NCBI GenBank assembly: GCA_020724025.1
Contig: DYHU01000022.1
Span: 1-22,071, forward strand
DNA: 22,071 bases
Direction: 5' to 3'
Origin: Syntrophorhabdus sp.
Lineage (GTDB): Bacteria; Desulfobacterota; BSN033; UBA1163
In this document: positions 8,314 to 15,150 of the stretch, one piece after another
How positions within the stretch are numbered: position 1 is the first letter of the stretch
Layout: every line of letters begins with the position of its first letter
The notes under the pieces: generated by a model
The model's input: only the letters and a program-made list of their open reading frames with translations
Told to the model about the DNA's origin: nothing
Database searches by the model: none
Translations under genes and position numbers: made by a program

Positions 8314-8417
8314 TTTTCAATCTCCTCCATCAGCCATTTCACTGGATTTTCTACCCTGACTTTAAGGGCCTTCCTTTTGTGCGATGCCTTACGCAAGAAA
8401 TCATCGTAAACTCTCAT
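8295..8417 (-). CDS. 40-residue hypothetical protein overlapping the downstream small gene
   Basis: A short frame that starts MRVYDDFLRKASHKRKALKV, continues RVENPVKWLMEEIEKWTSKH, and stops at TAA (8295-8297). AGGTGA lies about 3-9 nt before the ATG, a good ribosome binding site. It overlaps the start of the 69-residue gene by 19 nt in another frame and carries that gene's Shine-Dalgarno, which argues for real translational coupling. The protein is highly basic and predicted helical. I recognise no named family. A nucleic-acid-binding partner of the second protein is a guess. Confidence 0.55.
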   Translation of the reverse strand: MRVYDDFLRKASHKRKALKVRVENPVKWLMEEIEKWTSKH

Positions 8418-8489
8418 AAATCACCTGAATCTTATTTATCATAAACAGACTAATTTCAAAAGGAAAAAGCGATGGAGAGAAATGTAAGA

Positions 8490-9683
8490 TTATAATACCC
8501 TGCAGACCATGCCTCTGAGATATTCTCCCTCGGGGTGGGACAGGTCCACGGGATGATCGATCGGGTGTCCTCTTCTGGCTAGGAGTTGAACCCTTCTGTT
8601 GGCATCCACGGCCGCAGAGAAGACGATCTTCTGAAAGAGGTCCCAGTCCATGTAATGGGAGCAGGAGAAGGTGAAGAGAAGGCCCTCCCTTTTCAGGAGA
8701 CGCAGCGCCTGAAGATTGATATCTTTATATCCTCTCGAAGCGCCCGGGAGGTGAGCTTTCTTTTTCACAAAAGGTGGAGGATCGAGAATGACGATATCAT
8801 AACCGGGCTCAAGGCTCCTCATTACTTCAAAACCATCTCCCCTGATCAGGTGGGGGGAGATGTCTTCCAAATGATTGAGAGCGAAATGGTCCTTCACTCT
8901 TTCCAGGGCCTCTTCTGAGGAATCGATCATGGTGATCTCACTGGCTCCTCCAAGCCCAGCGTGGATGGAGAAACCTCCGGAGTAGCAGAAGCAGTCCAGA
9001 ATCTTCTTCCCCTGAGAGACCTCCTGGAGAGAGAACCGATTCTCCCTCTGATCCAGATAGAAGCCTGTCTTTTGCCCCTCTTTCACATCGACTCTGAACC
9101 GGCATCCATACTCCTCTATCTCAACAGGATCGAGAATCTCCTTCCCATAGAGAAAACCCTTGGCCTCAGGCAAACCTTCCTCCCTCCGGGTGGGGACATC
9201 GCTCCGTTCATAGATGCTTTTCGGATTGAAATGCTTGACCAGAAGATCGACGAAAAGGCCTTTCAACCGCTCCATCCCCGCTGTCAGACATTGAAGCACG
9301 AGGGTCTCGTCATAACGGTCCACAATCAATCCCGGAAGAAAGTCTCCCTCTCCATTGATGGCACGGTAACCATTCGTCTTTCCCCGCAATTCCTTTTCTC
9401 TCAAGGCATCGGCCTGTAACAACCGCTCTCTGAAAAAGGATGAATCCAGAACTTCCTTTTTCCGGGTCAGCATTCGGAGAATGATCTGGGAACGGGGATT
9501 GAATGGGCCCATCCCTAAAAATTTTCCATCTCCGGAATAGACCTCTCCAATCTCTCCCGGAGAAAGATCCCCCTCCGCTCTGGCAACAGCTCCTGAAAAG
9601 ACCCAGGGATGACCCCTTAAGATTGGCTTTTCTTTTCCTTTCTTCAATGTGATTCTGGGAAGTGCACCCATTATTTTAACCAT
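8490..9683 (-). CDS. RlmI-type class I SAM-dependent rRNA methyltransferase
   Basis: A 397-residue protein with an N-terminal PUA RNA-binding domain (RITLKKGKEKPILRGHPWVF, 10-29), a middle domain with YERSDVPTRREEG, and a Rossmann methyltransferase: SAM motif LDCFCYSGGFS (229-239), acidic MIDSS, catalytic DPPPF (301-305) and the nucleophile region TFSCSHYM with Cys341. This is the layout of 23S rRNA m5C1962 methyltransferase RlmI. The exact target base is inferred from family. The ATG at 9681-9683 is joined directly to the 8-nt-period array, and no Shine-Dalgarno lies upstream. An internal ATG at 9669-9671 has none either. This suggests the array has replaced the native leader. Confidence 0.88.
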   Translation of the reverse strand: MVKIMGALPRITLKKGKEKPILRGHPWVFSGAVARAEGDLSPGEIGEVYSGDGKFLGMGPFNPRSQIILRMLTRKKEVLDSSFFRERLLQADALREKELRGKTNGYRAINGEGDFLPGLIVDRYDETLVLQCLTAGMERLKGLFVDLLVKHFNPKSIYERSDVPTRREEGLPEAKGFLYGKEILDPVEIEEYGCRFRVDVKEGQKTGFYLDQRENRFSLQEVSQGKKILDCFCYSGGFSIHAGLGGASEITMIDSSEEALERVKDHFALNHLEDISPHLIRGDGFEVMRSLEPGYDIVILDPPPFVKKKAHLPGASRGYKDINLQALRLLKREGLLFTFSCSHYMDWDLFQKIVFSAAVDANRRVQLLARRGHPIDHPVDLSHPEGEYLRGMVCRVL

Positions 9684-9740
9684 GGATAGGGAGATAAGGG
9701 ATAGGGAGATAAGGAGATGGGGTGATGGGGTGATGGGGAG
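9684..9740. repeat. 8-nt-period array B, left arm (GAT..GG)
   Basis: GAT starts at 9685, 9693, 9700, 9708, 9716, 9724 and 9732, so the steps are 8, 7, 8, 8, 8 and 8. Unit forms include GATAGGGA, GATAAGGG and GATGGGGT. GATAGGGAGATAAG occurs twice in direct order. It begins at the base next to the RlmI-like start codon. The inverted partner lies at 10058-10092. Confidence 0.8.
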
Positions 9741-9789
9741 AACCAGAGAAACACATGGAGTGTGATTAAACGTTTAGGTTACTGAAATC

Positions 9790-9915
9790 TATAGTGAACG
9801 ACTTAAATAAGTTGACATCCACCATGTGTCATTGCGAACGAAGTGAAGCAATCTCATGGGATTGCCACGTCGCTTCGCTCCTCGCAATGACTACTTTTCA
9901 AGGTCGTTCACTATA
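9790..9915. mobile_element. nested-palindrome MITE-like element
   Basis: Outer perfect 13-bp inverted repeats TATAGTGAACGAC (9790-9802) and GTCGTTCACTATA (9903-9915) enclose inner perfect 10-bp inverted repeats GTCATTGCGA (9828-9837) and TCGCAATGAC (9882-9891). The centre has further self-complementary GCTTC/GAAGC stretches. The inner part looks like the GTCATTGCGA..GCAATGAC repeats scattered in many genomes. It has no gene. It sits in the loop between the two arms of array B, within a 388-nt gene-free gap. Confidence 0.7.
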
Positions 9916-9994
9916 CTCAAATAATCATTCTATTTTGGGTTTTAGAGTTTTTTGATTTTTAAAACCACAAACTCTTTTATCAACCACACCCTGA

Positions 9995-10021
9995 ACTATA
10001 TTAGGTTCTGGGTTGCGTCAA
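9995..10021 (-). promoter_or_regulatory. weak candidate promoter for the RlmI-like gene
   Basis: On the minus strand TTGACG (10016-10021) is followed 15 nt later by TATAGT (9995-10000). The spacing is short. It would produce a leader of about 300 nt carrying the nested palindrome and array arm. Confidence 0.25.
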
Positions 10022-10057
10022 GTGAGAAAATCATTCATTGTCTTCATGTTTGAATTG

Positions 10058-10092
10058 ATCTCCCCATTCCCCTATCCCCTTATCTCCCCATC
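10058..10092. repeat. 8-nt-period array B, right arm (inverted), overlapping the 3' end of the ATP-grasp gene
   Basis: ATC, the reverse complement of GAT, starts at 10058, 10074, 10082 and 10090, with ATT at 10066, all 8 nt apart. It is the inverse of the arm at 9684-9740. The array bases encode the last residues (DGEIRG) and the TAG stop of the ATP-grasp gene, so the repeat overlaps coding sequence. Confidence 0.8.
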
Positions 10093-11103
10093 TTTCCTTT
10101 GGAGCGCCTTCCCAAGCACCTTTCCGATAAATTCAGAATAGGTCATTCCCTGAACCCGGATGGCCCTCGCCATGCCGGATGGCGGGGAGATATCCGGGTT
10201 GGGATTCACCTCCAGGATATAAATCTTTCCATCCCGGTCAATGCGCATATCCACTCGGGCATAGTCCCGGCAGCCGAAGAGTTTAAAGACTTTGATGGCA
10301 AGATGTTCCACCCGCCTCTGCATCACCCATTCCAGTGGGGCGGGACAGACCGGTTTGGACTTCTGATATTCGATGCTCTCCTGCACCCACTTGGCCTCAT
10401 AACCGCAAATTCGCGGGACCCCTTCGGGGAATTCCGAGTAATCGATCTCCGAGATGGGAAGGGCTCCCACTTTTCCATTCGTCTCCATCAAGCCCACATT
10501 CAACTCCCTGCCCTCGATATACTCCTCCACCAGCGCGGGTTGACGATACTTTTCGATCACATACCGGATCTGCCTGTTGAGGGCCTCATCGTTATGAACC
10601 ACGCTCTCCTTTGAGATACCGAGACTGCCGTCTTCGTGAAGAGGTTTGACGATGATCGGAAAGATATTCCCTTTCAGGGACCCGACCTCACGATCGAAGA
10701 TCTTATACCGGGGGGTGAGGATACCCTGAGAGGAGAGGATATCCTTCACCTTCCCTTTGTCCTGACACAACCCAAGGGTCAGGGGAGAAGACCCTGTATA
10801 AGGAATCCGTAACAGGTCCAGCAGTGCGGGGATATTCATCTCCAGACAGGCGTCTCCATAGACGCTCTCACACAGGTTGAAGACGACATCAGGTCGAATC
10901 TCTTTCAACCAGTGGATGATGGAATCGATCTCATTTCGGACGGCCATCACATAATATTGATGCCCCAGGCAGCGGATCCCTTCTTCGATCGCACCGATCT
11001 CCTCGTGGATCGACTCCTCCGCGAGGATATCCTTCTCCTCCCCCTTCTCAAGCCTTTCGAAAAGGTTGTAGAGCACAGCCACTCTTAATCCACACCCTTC
11101 CAT
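10072..11103 (-). CDS. D-Ala-D-Ala-ligase-like ATP-grasp enzyme 1 (partner of KamA)
   Basis: A 343-residue ATP-grasp ligase that should join a carboxylate to an amine through an acyl-phosphate. Landmarks: N-terminal LRVAVLYNL; PDVVFNLCES (71-80); PYTGSSPLTLGLCQDKGK (101-118), the Ddl-like substrate segment; IVKPLHEDGSLGIS (151-164, ATP lysine 153); VEEYIEGREL (192-201); RVDMR (283-287); and LEVNPNPD (297-304) with the Mg ligands Glu298 and Asn300. The glycine/serine loop differs from true Ddl. There are no cell-wall genes nearby. Instead it follows kamA by 37 nt, so its substrate may be a beta-amino acid; that is inference. AGGAGAGG lies about 8 nt before the ATG. The final codons come from repeat DNA. 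Confidence 0.82.
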   Translation of the reverse strand: MEGCGLRVAVLYNLFERLEKGEEKDILAEESIHEEIGAIEEGIRCLGHQYYVMAVRNEIDSIIHWLKEIRPDVVFNLCESVYGDACLEMNIPALLDLLRIPYTGSSPLTLGLCQDKGKVKDILSSQGILTPRYKIFDREVGSLKGNIFPIIVKPLHEDGSLGISKESVVHNDEALNRQIRYVIEKYRQPALVEEYIEGRELNVGLMETNGKVGALPISEIDYSEFPEGVPRICGYEAKWVQESIEYQKSKPVCPAPLEWVMQRRVEHLAIKVFKLFGCRDYARVDMRIDRDGKIYILEVNPNPDISPPSGMARAIRVQGMTYSEFIGKVLGKALQRKDGEIRG

Positions 11104-11140
11104 CTCCTATCCCTCTCCTCAGCCCTGAACCCAATGTGGT

Positions 11141-12430
11141 TTAGGGCTGAGCCATCACTTTTCTCGTTAATACCTTCTCTTCGGCGCTTGATTTTCTCTT
11201 CTTGAATTCGATGATATTCGGTTCCGGATATTCGTAGATCTTCCCTTCATAATTTCTTAAGACCATCTTCCCTTTCCCCCTGGAAATGAGGTAGTTGGGC
11301 TCCACCGGGATCTTCCCTCCCCCTCCCGGCGCATCCACCACAAAGGTGGGAATGGCATAACCCGTGGTGTGGCCGCGAAGCTTCTCGATGATCTGAATCC
11401 CCGTGGCGATAGAGGTTCTGAAATGTTCCGTCCCAGTGGCCAGGTCGCATTGATAGATATAATAGGGCCGCACCCGGATCTTAAGGAGTTCATGAACCAG
11501 CCTCTTCATGATAGGGGCTTTATCATTGATCCCCTTGAGGAGGACGGTCTGGCTTCCCAGGGGAATCCCTCCGTCTGCCAGATCATTACAGGCCCTTTTC
11601 ACCGCATCCGTGATCTCCTTGGGATGGGTGAAATGGATGGACATCATCAGGGGATGATACTTTTTGAGCATCCTCACCAATCCCGCGGTAATTCTCTGGG
11701 GAAGGGAGACTGGAACTCTCGTCCCGATCCGGAGGAGTTCGATATGAGGAATTGCCCTCAAGCGGCTCAAAATCTCCTCCAGCCTCTCATTTTCGAGGAG
11801 GAGGGGATCCCCCCCTGAGAGAAGGACATCCCGGACCTTGCGGTTTTTCTTCAAGTACTTGAGGACCTCTTCAAAATTTCCTTCTGTGATCGACCGCTCC
11901 GTGCTTCCCACCAGTCGCCTCCGGGTGCAGTATCGGCAATAGACAGCGCATTGATCGGTGATCAGCAGGAGGACCCGATCCGGGTAACGGTGGACAAGGC
12001 CAGGTACCGGAGAATCCTTATCCTCCCCGCAGGGGTCCACCATATCGCTCTTTGAGAGGTGGCGTTCCTCAATCCGGGGAATGGCCTGTCTCCGGATGGG
12101 GCAATTAGGATTTACCGGGTCCATCAGACTGACAAAGTAGGGGGTGACGGCCAGAGCCAACCTCCCTTTGGAATGTTTGATCCCTTCAATCTCCTCCGGA
12201 GTCAACTGAAGGATCTCTTTGAGCTGGTCCAGCGTCGTGATCCGATGCCGGAGTTGCCATCTCCAGTCATTCCATTCTCTCTCCGTGACCTCCTTCCAGA
12301 AGGGAGGGATGGTCTCTCTGGTTTCAACGATTACCCTCTCTTCTTCTGAGTTGCGAAATAATCCAAGTTGTAAAGGCCTCTCGATTCTTCTCAGCGGGAC
12401 AGATAAATTAGAGTCTGAGGCAGGCTCCAT
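11141..12430 (-). CDS. kamA: KamA-family radical SAM lysine 2,3-aminomutase
   Basis: A 429-residue PLP- and SAM-dependent radical enzyme converting L-lysine to beta-lysine. The radical SAM cluster motif is CAVYCRYC (Cys161, 165, 168). The PLP lysine is Lys373 in DAPGGGGKIP. The two acidic residues that hold the substrate epsilon-amino group in clostridial lysine aminomutase are present as YQCD (Asp329) and VDAP (Asp366), which argues for lysine rather than glutamate. The clostridial C-terminal zinc cysteines are absent. I chose the ATG at 12428-12430 because AAGGAG lies 5 nt upstream; an in-frame ATG at 12446-12448 has no ribosome binding site. No beta-lysine acetyltransferase (AblB) is nearby; instead an ATP-grasp ligase follows. 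A terminator-like hairpin lies about 50 nt upstream. Confidence 0.92.
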   Translation of the reverse strand: MEPASDSNLSVPLRRIERPLQLGLFRNSEEERVIVETRETIPPFWKEVTEREWNDWRWQLRHRITTLDQLKEILQLTPEEIEGIKHSKGRLALAVTPYFVSLMDPVNPNCPIRRQAIPRIEERHLSKSDMVDPCGEDKDSPVPGLVHRYPDRVLLLITDQCAVYCRYCTRRRLVGSTERSITEGNFEEVLKYLKKNRKVRDVLLSGGDPLLLENERLEEILSRLRAIPHIELLRIGTRVPVSLPQRITAGLVRMLKKYHPLMMSIHFTHPKEITDAVKRACNDLADGGIPLGSQTVLLKGINDKAPIMKRLVHELLKIRVRPYYIYQCDLATGTEHFRTSIATGIQIIEKLRGHTTGYAIPTFVVDAPGGGGKIPVEPNYLISRGKGKMVLRNYEGKIYEYPEPNIIEFKKRKSSAEEKVLTRKVMAQP

Positions 12431-12480
12431 CTTCACTCCTTCCCGCATCCCTGCCGGTGGGATTCAACCCCTTCGCAAAT

Positions 12481-12510
12481 AAAAAAGGAGATATCGCTAT
12501 CGACACCTCC
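12481..12510 (-). terminator. intrinsic terminator or attenuator upstream of kamA
   Basis: Read on the minus strand, a 10-bp hairpin (GGAGGTGTCG, loop ATAG, CGATATCTCC, with two G-T pairs) is followed directly by TTTTTTATTT. It could end the RR/lipoprotein transcript or act as an attenuator in the kamA leader. I see no known riboswitch in front of it. Confidence 0.55.
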
Positions 12511-12615
12511 CCCTGCAACACAAAGGAATCGCCCTCTGTCCTCGAAAGCAGGCATGCACCTTTTCTTCTTTTTTCGTTGACGGCGAATGATCTCTACCTC
12601 TCCTTCGTTCGTTTA

Positions 12616-12681
12616 CCCCGTCAGAAATTCCAGTCCCGCCATAGCGGGACTCGAAACCGAGCGGTCCATTATTTCTAACGG
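12616..12681. repeat. palindromic intergenic repeat with TCCCGC hairpin core
   Basis: CCGTCAGAAAT (12618-12628) pairs with ATTTCTAACGG (12671-12681), 10 of 11. Inside is a perfect hairpin AGTCCCGC (12632-12639), loop CATA, GCGGGACT (12644-12651). The outer motif resembles CCCCGTTAGAAA at 21849-21859. The 12431-12771 gap otherwise contains only the palindrome at 12693-12726 and the kamA terminator; I see no gene. Confidence 0.65.
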
Positions 12682-12692
12682 AGTGAACTTCT

Positions 12693-12726
12693 GTTGGCGT
12701 CCTCTCTTGGAAGAGAGGACGCCAAC
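12693..12726. repeat. perfect 34-nt palindrome
   Basis: GTTGGCGTCCTCTCTT and AAGAGAGGACGCCAAC form a perfect 16-bp stem with a 2-nt loop (GG). No T-run follows on either strand, so it is not a standard intrinsic terminator. It may protect the 3' end of the RR/lipoprotein mRNA or be a recent repeat insertion. Confidence 0.7.
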
Positions 12727-12771
12727 ATTTGAATGCTCTTTCCACTGTCATCACCTGACCACATCCCCATC

Positions 12772-12990
12772 TTACTTCTTGGGCGCTGCAGCAGGTTTCT
12801 CAGCGGGTTTCTCAGCAGGCTTCTCTGCCGGTTTTGCTGCCGGAGGCGCCTCAGCAGGTTTGGCTTCGGCGGGTTTTACCTCCTCTTTGACCGCTGGTTT
12901 CTCCGGAGCCTTGGCTTTACATCCGATTCCAAGGGCGACAATATTTACGACCAGAACCAGTGCGAAAAAGAGCAAAATCCACTTCTTCAT
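12772..12990 (-). CDS. small exported KPAE-repeat protein (putative lipoprotein)
   Basis: A 72-residue protein. Residues 1-23 form a signal or anchor segment (KK, then a long hydrophobic run) ending at GIGC, Cys24. This is a non-canonical lipobox because position -3 is Gly. The mature part is almost only Lys, Pro, Ala and Glu, ending in tandem KPAE units. It should be an extended, basic/zwitterionic envelope peptide. A near-perfect Shine-Dalgarno AAAGGAGGTGA (12997-13007) lies 6 nt before the ATG, implying high translation. It is the second gene behind a sigma-54-like promoter, 18 nt after the receiver gene. Function is unknown; membrane-anchored rather than lipidated is an alternative. Confidence 0.75.
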   Translation of the reverse strand: MKKWILLFFALVLVVNIVALGIGCKAKAPEKPAVKEEVKPAEAKPAEAPPAAKPAEKPAEKPAEKPAAAPKK

Positions 12991-13008
12991 CTGTCTTCAC
13001 CTCCTTTC

Positions 13009-13422
13009 TTATTGATTCGGGAACCCTCCCCTCTTTTTAACCGACGAAGAAAACTTCACTCCATCGGGGAAAGACATCTCCCGGATCACCTTCCTCAACA
13101 GTTTTGGTTCAACAGGCTTCTTTAGAATGCGGTGAATGCCTGTCTGTTTGAGACGCTGGATGAGATCATCGGTGATTTGCGGGCTCATCAATATGAAACG
13201 ATCATTCCACCTTTTTAAGAGAGGAAGCCATCTTTCCAGGCCTTCCATCTCCAGGTCGGCCAGGATCATTCCCCCCTTGACCTCTTTCTTTCTCTTCTCC
13301 AGTTCGGAAATATCTTCAATCTCTTCAACCTCAAATCCATACTTCTTCAGGATTTTATTCAGGCTGAGCCGCACAAATTCATCCTTATCAAGAATAAAGG
13401 CCCATCTCACCTTTTCTTTCAT
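13009..13422 (-). CDS. single-domain response regulator (receiver)
   Basis: A 137-residue CheY-like receiver with no output domain. FILDKDEF provides the acidic pocket (Asp12, Asp14), ILADLEMEG the phosphoacceptor Asp56, ILMS the switch Ser80, and ILKKPVEP the conserved lysine (about 102). The C-terminal tail is short and basic. It should receive phosphate from a kinase, possibly the NtrB-like protein encoded nearby. It is the first gene of a two-gene unit with the exported KPAE peptide. Only a very short leader separates the predicted sigma-54 start (near 13426) from the ATG, and no Shine-Dalgarno is visible. A GTG four codons in is an alternative start. Confidence 0.8.
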   Translation of the reverse strand: MKEKVRWAFILDKDEFVRLSLNKILKKYGFEVEEIEDISELEKRKKEVKGGMILADLEMEGLERWLPLLKRWNDRFILMSPQITDDLIQRLKQTGIHRILKKPVEPKLLRKVIREMSFPDGVKFSSSVKKRGGFPNQ

Positions 13423-13435
13423 AAATTATTGTATT

Positions 13436-13453
13436 AATCAATTTCCGTGCCAA
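13436..13453 (-). promoter_or_regulatory. sigma-54-like (-24/-12) promoter for the receiver/KPAE-peptide genes
   Basis: On the minus strand TTGGCACGGAAATTGATT matches TTGGCACG-N4-TTGCW except for GA in place of the -12 GC. The GG (13450-13451) and GA (13438-13439) are exactly 10 nt apart, the required spacing. An NtrC-type activator gene lies about 300 nt upstream. Confidence 0.6.
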
Positions 13454-13513
13454 ATCTGACAGGCCACTGAAAACCAAGATTTCTAAAAGCTCAACAATAA
13501 CTTTGCACATTTA

Positions 13514-13584
13514 TGTCATTCCTGCGCAGGCAGGAATCCAGAACTTATTGATTTTACTGGATTCCCGCTTTAGCGGGAATGACA
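13514..13584. repeat. cloverleaf-like palindromic repeat containing a dRS3-like 20-mer
   Basis: TGTCATTCC (13514-13522) pairs with GGAATGACA (13576-13584), and GGAATCCAG (13533-13541) with CTGGATTCC (13557-13565). There are local hairpins CCTGC-GCAG-GCAGG and ATTCCCGC-TTTA-GCGGGAAT (13561-13580). The last fits ATTCCC-N8-GGGAAT, the form of neisserial dRS3 repeats. The rest of the 319-nt gap (13423-13741) is AT-rich and holds the sigma-54 promoter but no gene. Confidence 0.7.
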
Positions 13585-13741
13585 TCAGTAAAAGACAGAA
13601 AAATATTTAAAATTTTGTGTTCTCTCTTAATATTCTACGGGTCCTGCATCTCTAAAGAATTTAATGAAAAAATGGCACACTCTTTTTAATAAAATTATGA
13701 CAAATTGCCCTTGTTTTATCGTTAACTCATCAATACCGTGA

Positions 13742-15130
13742 CTATTTGTCATTCTTCGTAAATTCCCGCTTTGCCGAGGGATCTCCTTGTATTTCTTCGA
13801 TTTTTCTATGTATGGTCCTTACATTGATCCCCAACAACTTTGCCGCTTTCAGCTTGTTGCCTTTTGTCGCTTTCAGGGTCTGGAGCAACATCTCTCTCTC
13901 CACATCCTCAAGAGGCGTTCCGATCTTAAAGGGAATCACCTCCTGTTCCTCTTTAAAATCTCTGACCTCCTGGGGGAGATGCTGGAGGTCCAATACCTCC
14001 GGAGTATTGATGACCAGGGCGGACTCAACCGTATTCTCTAACTCCCTCACATTTCCACTCCAGGAATAGTCCATGAGGAGGTTCATTGCCCTTTGCGATA
14101 CCCCCTTCACCTTCATCTTATATTTTTTATTGAACTTCTCAATGAAAAACTGGATTAAGAATGCAATATCCTCTTTTCGCTCCCTCAAGGGCGGCAGTTT
14201 GATATTGACGACATTGAGACGATAATAGAGGTCTTCCCGGAAGGTGGAGTTTTTAACTGCCTCTTGTAAATCCCGGTTGCTCGCCGCAATAATCCGGATA
14301 TTGACTTTAAGGGTCTTATTCCCTCCCACTCTCTCCAATTCGCCCTCCTGGAGGACCCTTAAAAGTTTGATCTGGGTGGAGAGGGGAATATCCTCCACTT
14401 CATCCAAAAAAAGGGTCCCCTGGTGGGCCATTTCAAATCGCCCCTTCCGGGAGGCGATCGCTCCGGTGAACGCCCCTTTCTCATGGCCGAAGAGCTCGCT
14501 CTCGATGATCCCTTCGCTTAAGGAAGCGCAGCTCACCTTGATGAAGGACATCGCCGCTCGGGGGCTGTTGTAATGGATGGCATTGGCGATCAATTCCTTG
14601 CCGGTGCCGCTCTCGCCAATGATGAGAACCGAACTGTCATAAGGCGCGATATGGCGGATGAGTTCGAAGATTTTCACCATCTTCTCACTTCTTCCGATGA
14701 TATTCTTGAAATGGAATTTATCCTCTAATTGAGAACGCAGGTCCCGGTTCTGGAGGATCAGGGTCTGCTTCTCCAGAGCCCTCTCTGCCAGCAGGGAGAG
14801 GACCCTGGGATTGATCGGCTTTTCGATGAAATCGAAGGCCCCAAGTTTCATGGCCTGGACTGCCTTTTCAATCGTTCCCTGGGCGGAGATGACGATGACC
14901 TCTGTCTCCGGCCTCAGACCTTTCACCGCCTCGAGGAGTTCGAGGCCGCCCATCTTCGGCATGACCACATCCGTGATCACCAGGTCGACCGTCTCCTGCC
15001 GAAAGAGATGGAGGCCCTCCTTTCCATTGGAGGCCAGAAGGATCGTGTAGCCCTTCTTTTTGAAGAGGAGGCGAAGGCTCTCTCCCACATGGGGATCGTC
15101 CTCCACGATGAGGATTACTTTGGGGTCCAT
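13742..15130 (-). CDS. NtrC-family sigma-54-dependent response regulator 1
   Basis: A 462-residue activator. Receiver 1-125 has EDD (10-12), phosphoacceptor Asp54 in ITDVVMP and Lys104. The central AAA+ domain has Walker A GESGTGKE (172-179), the sigma-54 contact loop GAFTGA (219-224), Walker B LFLDEVE (240-246) and the arginine-rich LPPLRERKEDI. The C-terminal Fis-type helix-turn-helix reads KAAKLLGINVRTIHRKI. All catalytic motifs are intact, so it should open sigma-54 promoters when phosphorylated. It follows the PAS kinase in one operon with array C between them. The likely nearby target is the promoter at 13436-13453. Only AGAAG precedes the ATG. Confidence 0.93.
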   Translation of the reverse strand: MDPKVILIVEDDPHVGESLRLLFKKKGYTILLASNGKEGLHLFRQETVDLVITDVVMPKMGGLELLEAVKGLRPETEVIVISAQGTIEKAVQAMKLGAFDFIEKPINPRVLSLLAERALEKQTLILQNRDLRSQLEDKFHFKNIIGRSEKMVKIFELIRHIAPYDSSVLIIGESGTGKELIANAIHYNSPRAAMSFIKVSCASLSEGIIESELFGHEKGAFTGAIASRKGRFEMAHQGTLFLDEVEDIPLSTQIKLLRVLQEGELERVGGNKTLKVNIRIIAASNRDLQEAVKNSTFREDLYYRLNVVNIKLPPLRERKEDIAFLIQFFIEKFNKKYKMKVKGVSQRAMNLLMDYSWSGNVRELENTVESALVINTPEVLDLQHLPQEVRDFKEEQEVIPFKIGTPLEDVEREMLLQTLKATKGNKLKAAKLLGINVRTIHRKIEEIQGDPSAKREFTKNDK

Positions 15131-15150
15131 AACTTCTGTTTAAACTTAAA

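Noticed and set aside
10072..11103. ATP-grasp gene as the cell-wall ddl or a vancomycin-resistance ligase
   Set aside because: The loop residues differ from Ddl, there are no mur, vanH or vanX neighbours, and it pairs with kamA.
11141..12430. Glutamate 2,3-aminomutase or EpmB
   Set aside because: Both lysine-binding Asp residues are kept, and the protein is longer than EpmB with no efp or epmA nearby.
12511..12615. Lysine or SAM riboswitch upstream of kamA
   Set aside because: GAGGTAGAG-like text is present, but the other conserved elements of known lysine or SAM aptamers were not found.
12627..12660. tRNA-like T-arm (GGTTTCGAGTCCCGC) on the minus strand
   Set aside because: The bases flanking the loop do not form the 5-bp T-stem and no acceptor or anticodon arms can be built; it is part of the TCCCGC palindrome.
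12497..12754. 85-codon minus-strand frame upstream of kamA
   Set aside because: It runs through two palindromic repeats and has no family resemblance or ribosome binding site; it is a repeat-derived frame.
12733..13125. Plus-strand frame of 130 codons opposite the KPAE and receiver genes
   Set aside because: It is the antisense shadow of two genes with strong ribosome sites and recognisable products; its own product is a low-complexity artefact.
13673..13688. TGGCAC resembling a sigma-54 -24 box on the plus strand
   Set aside because: There is no GC at the required 10-nt distance from GG and no plus-strand gene follows.
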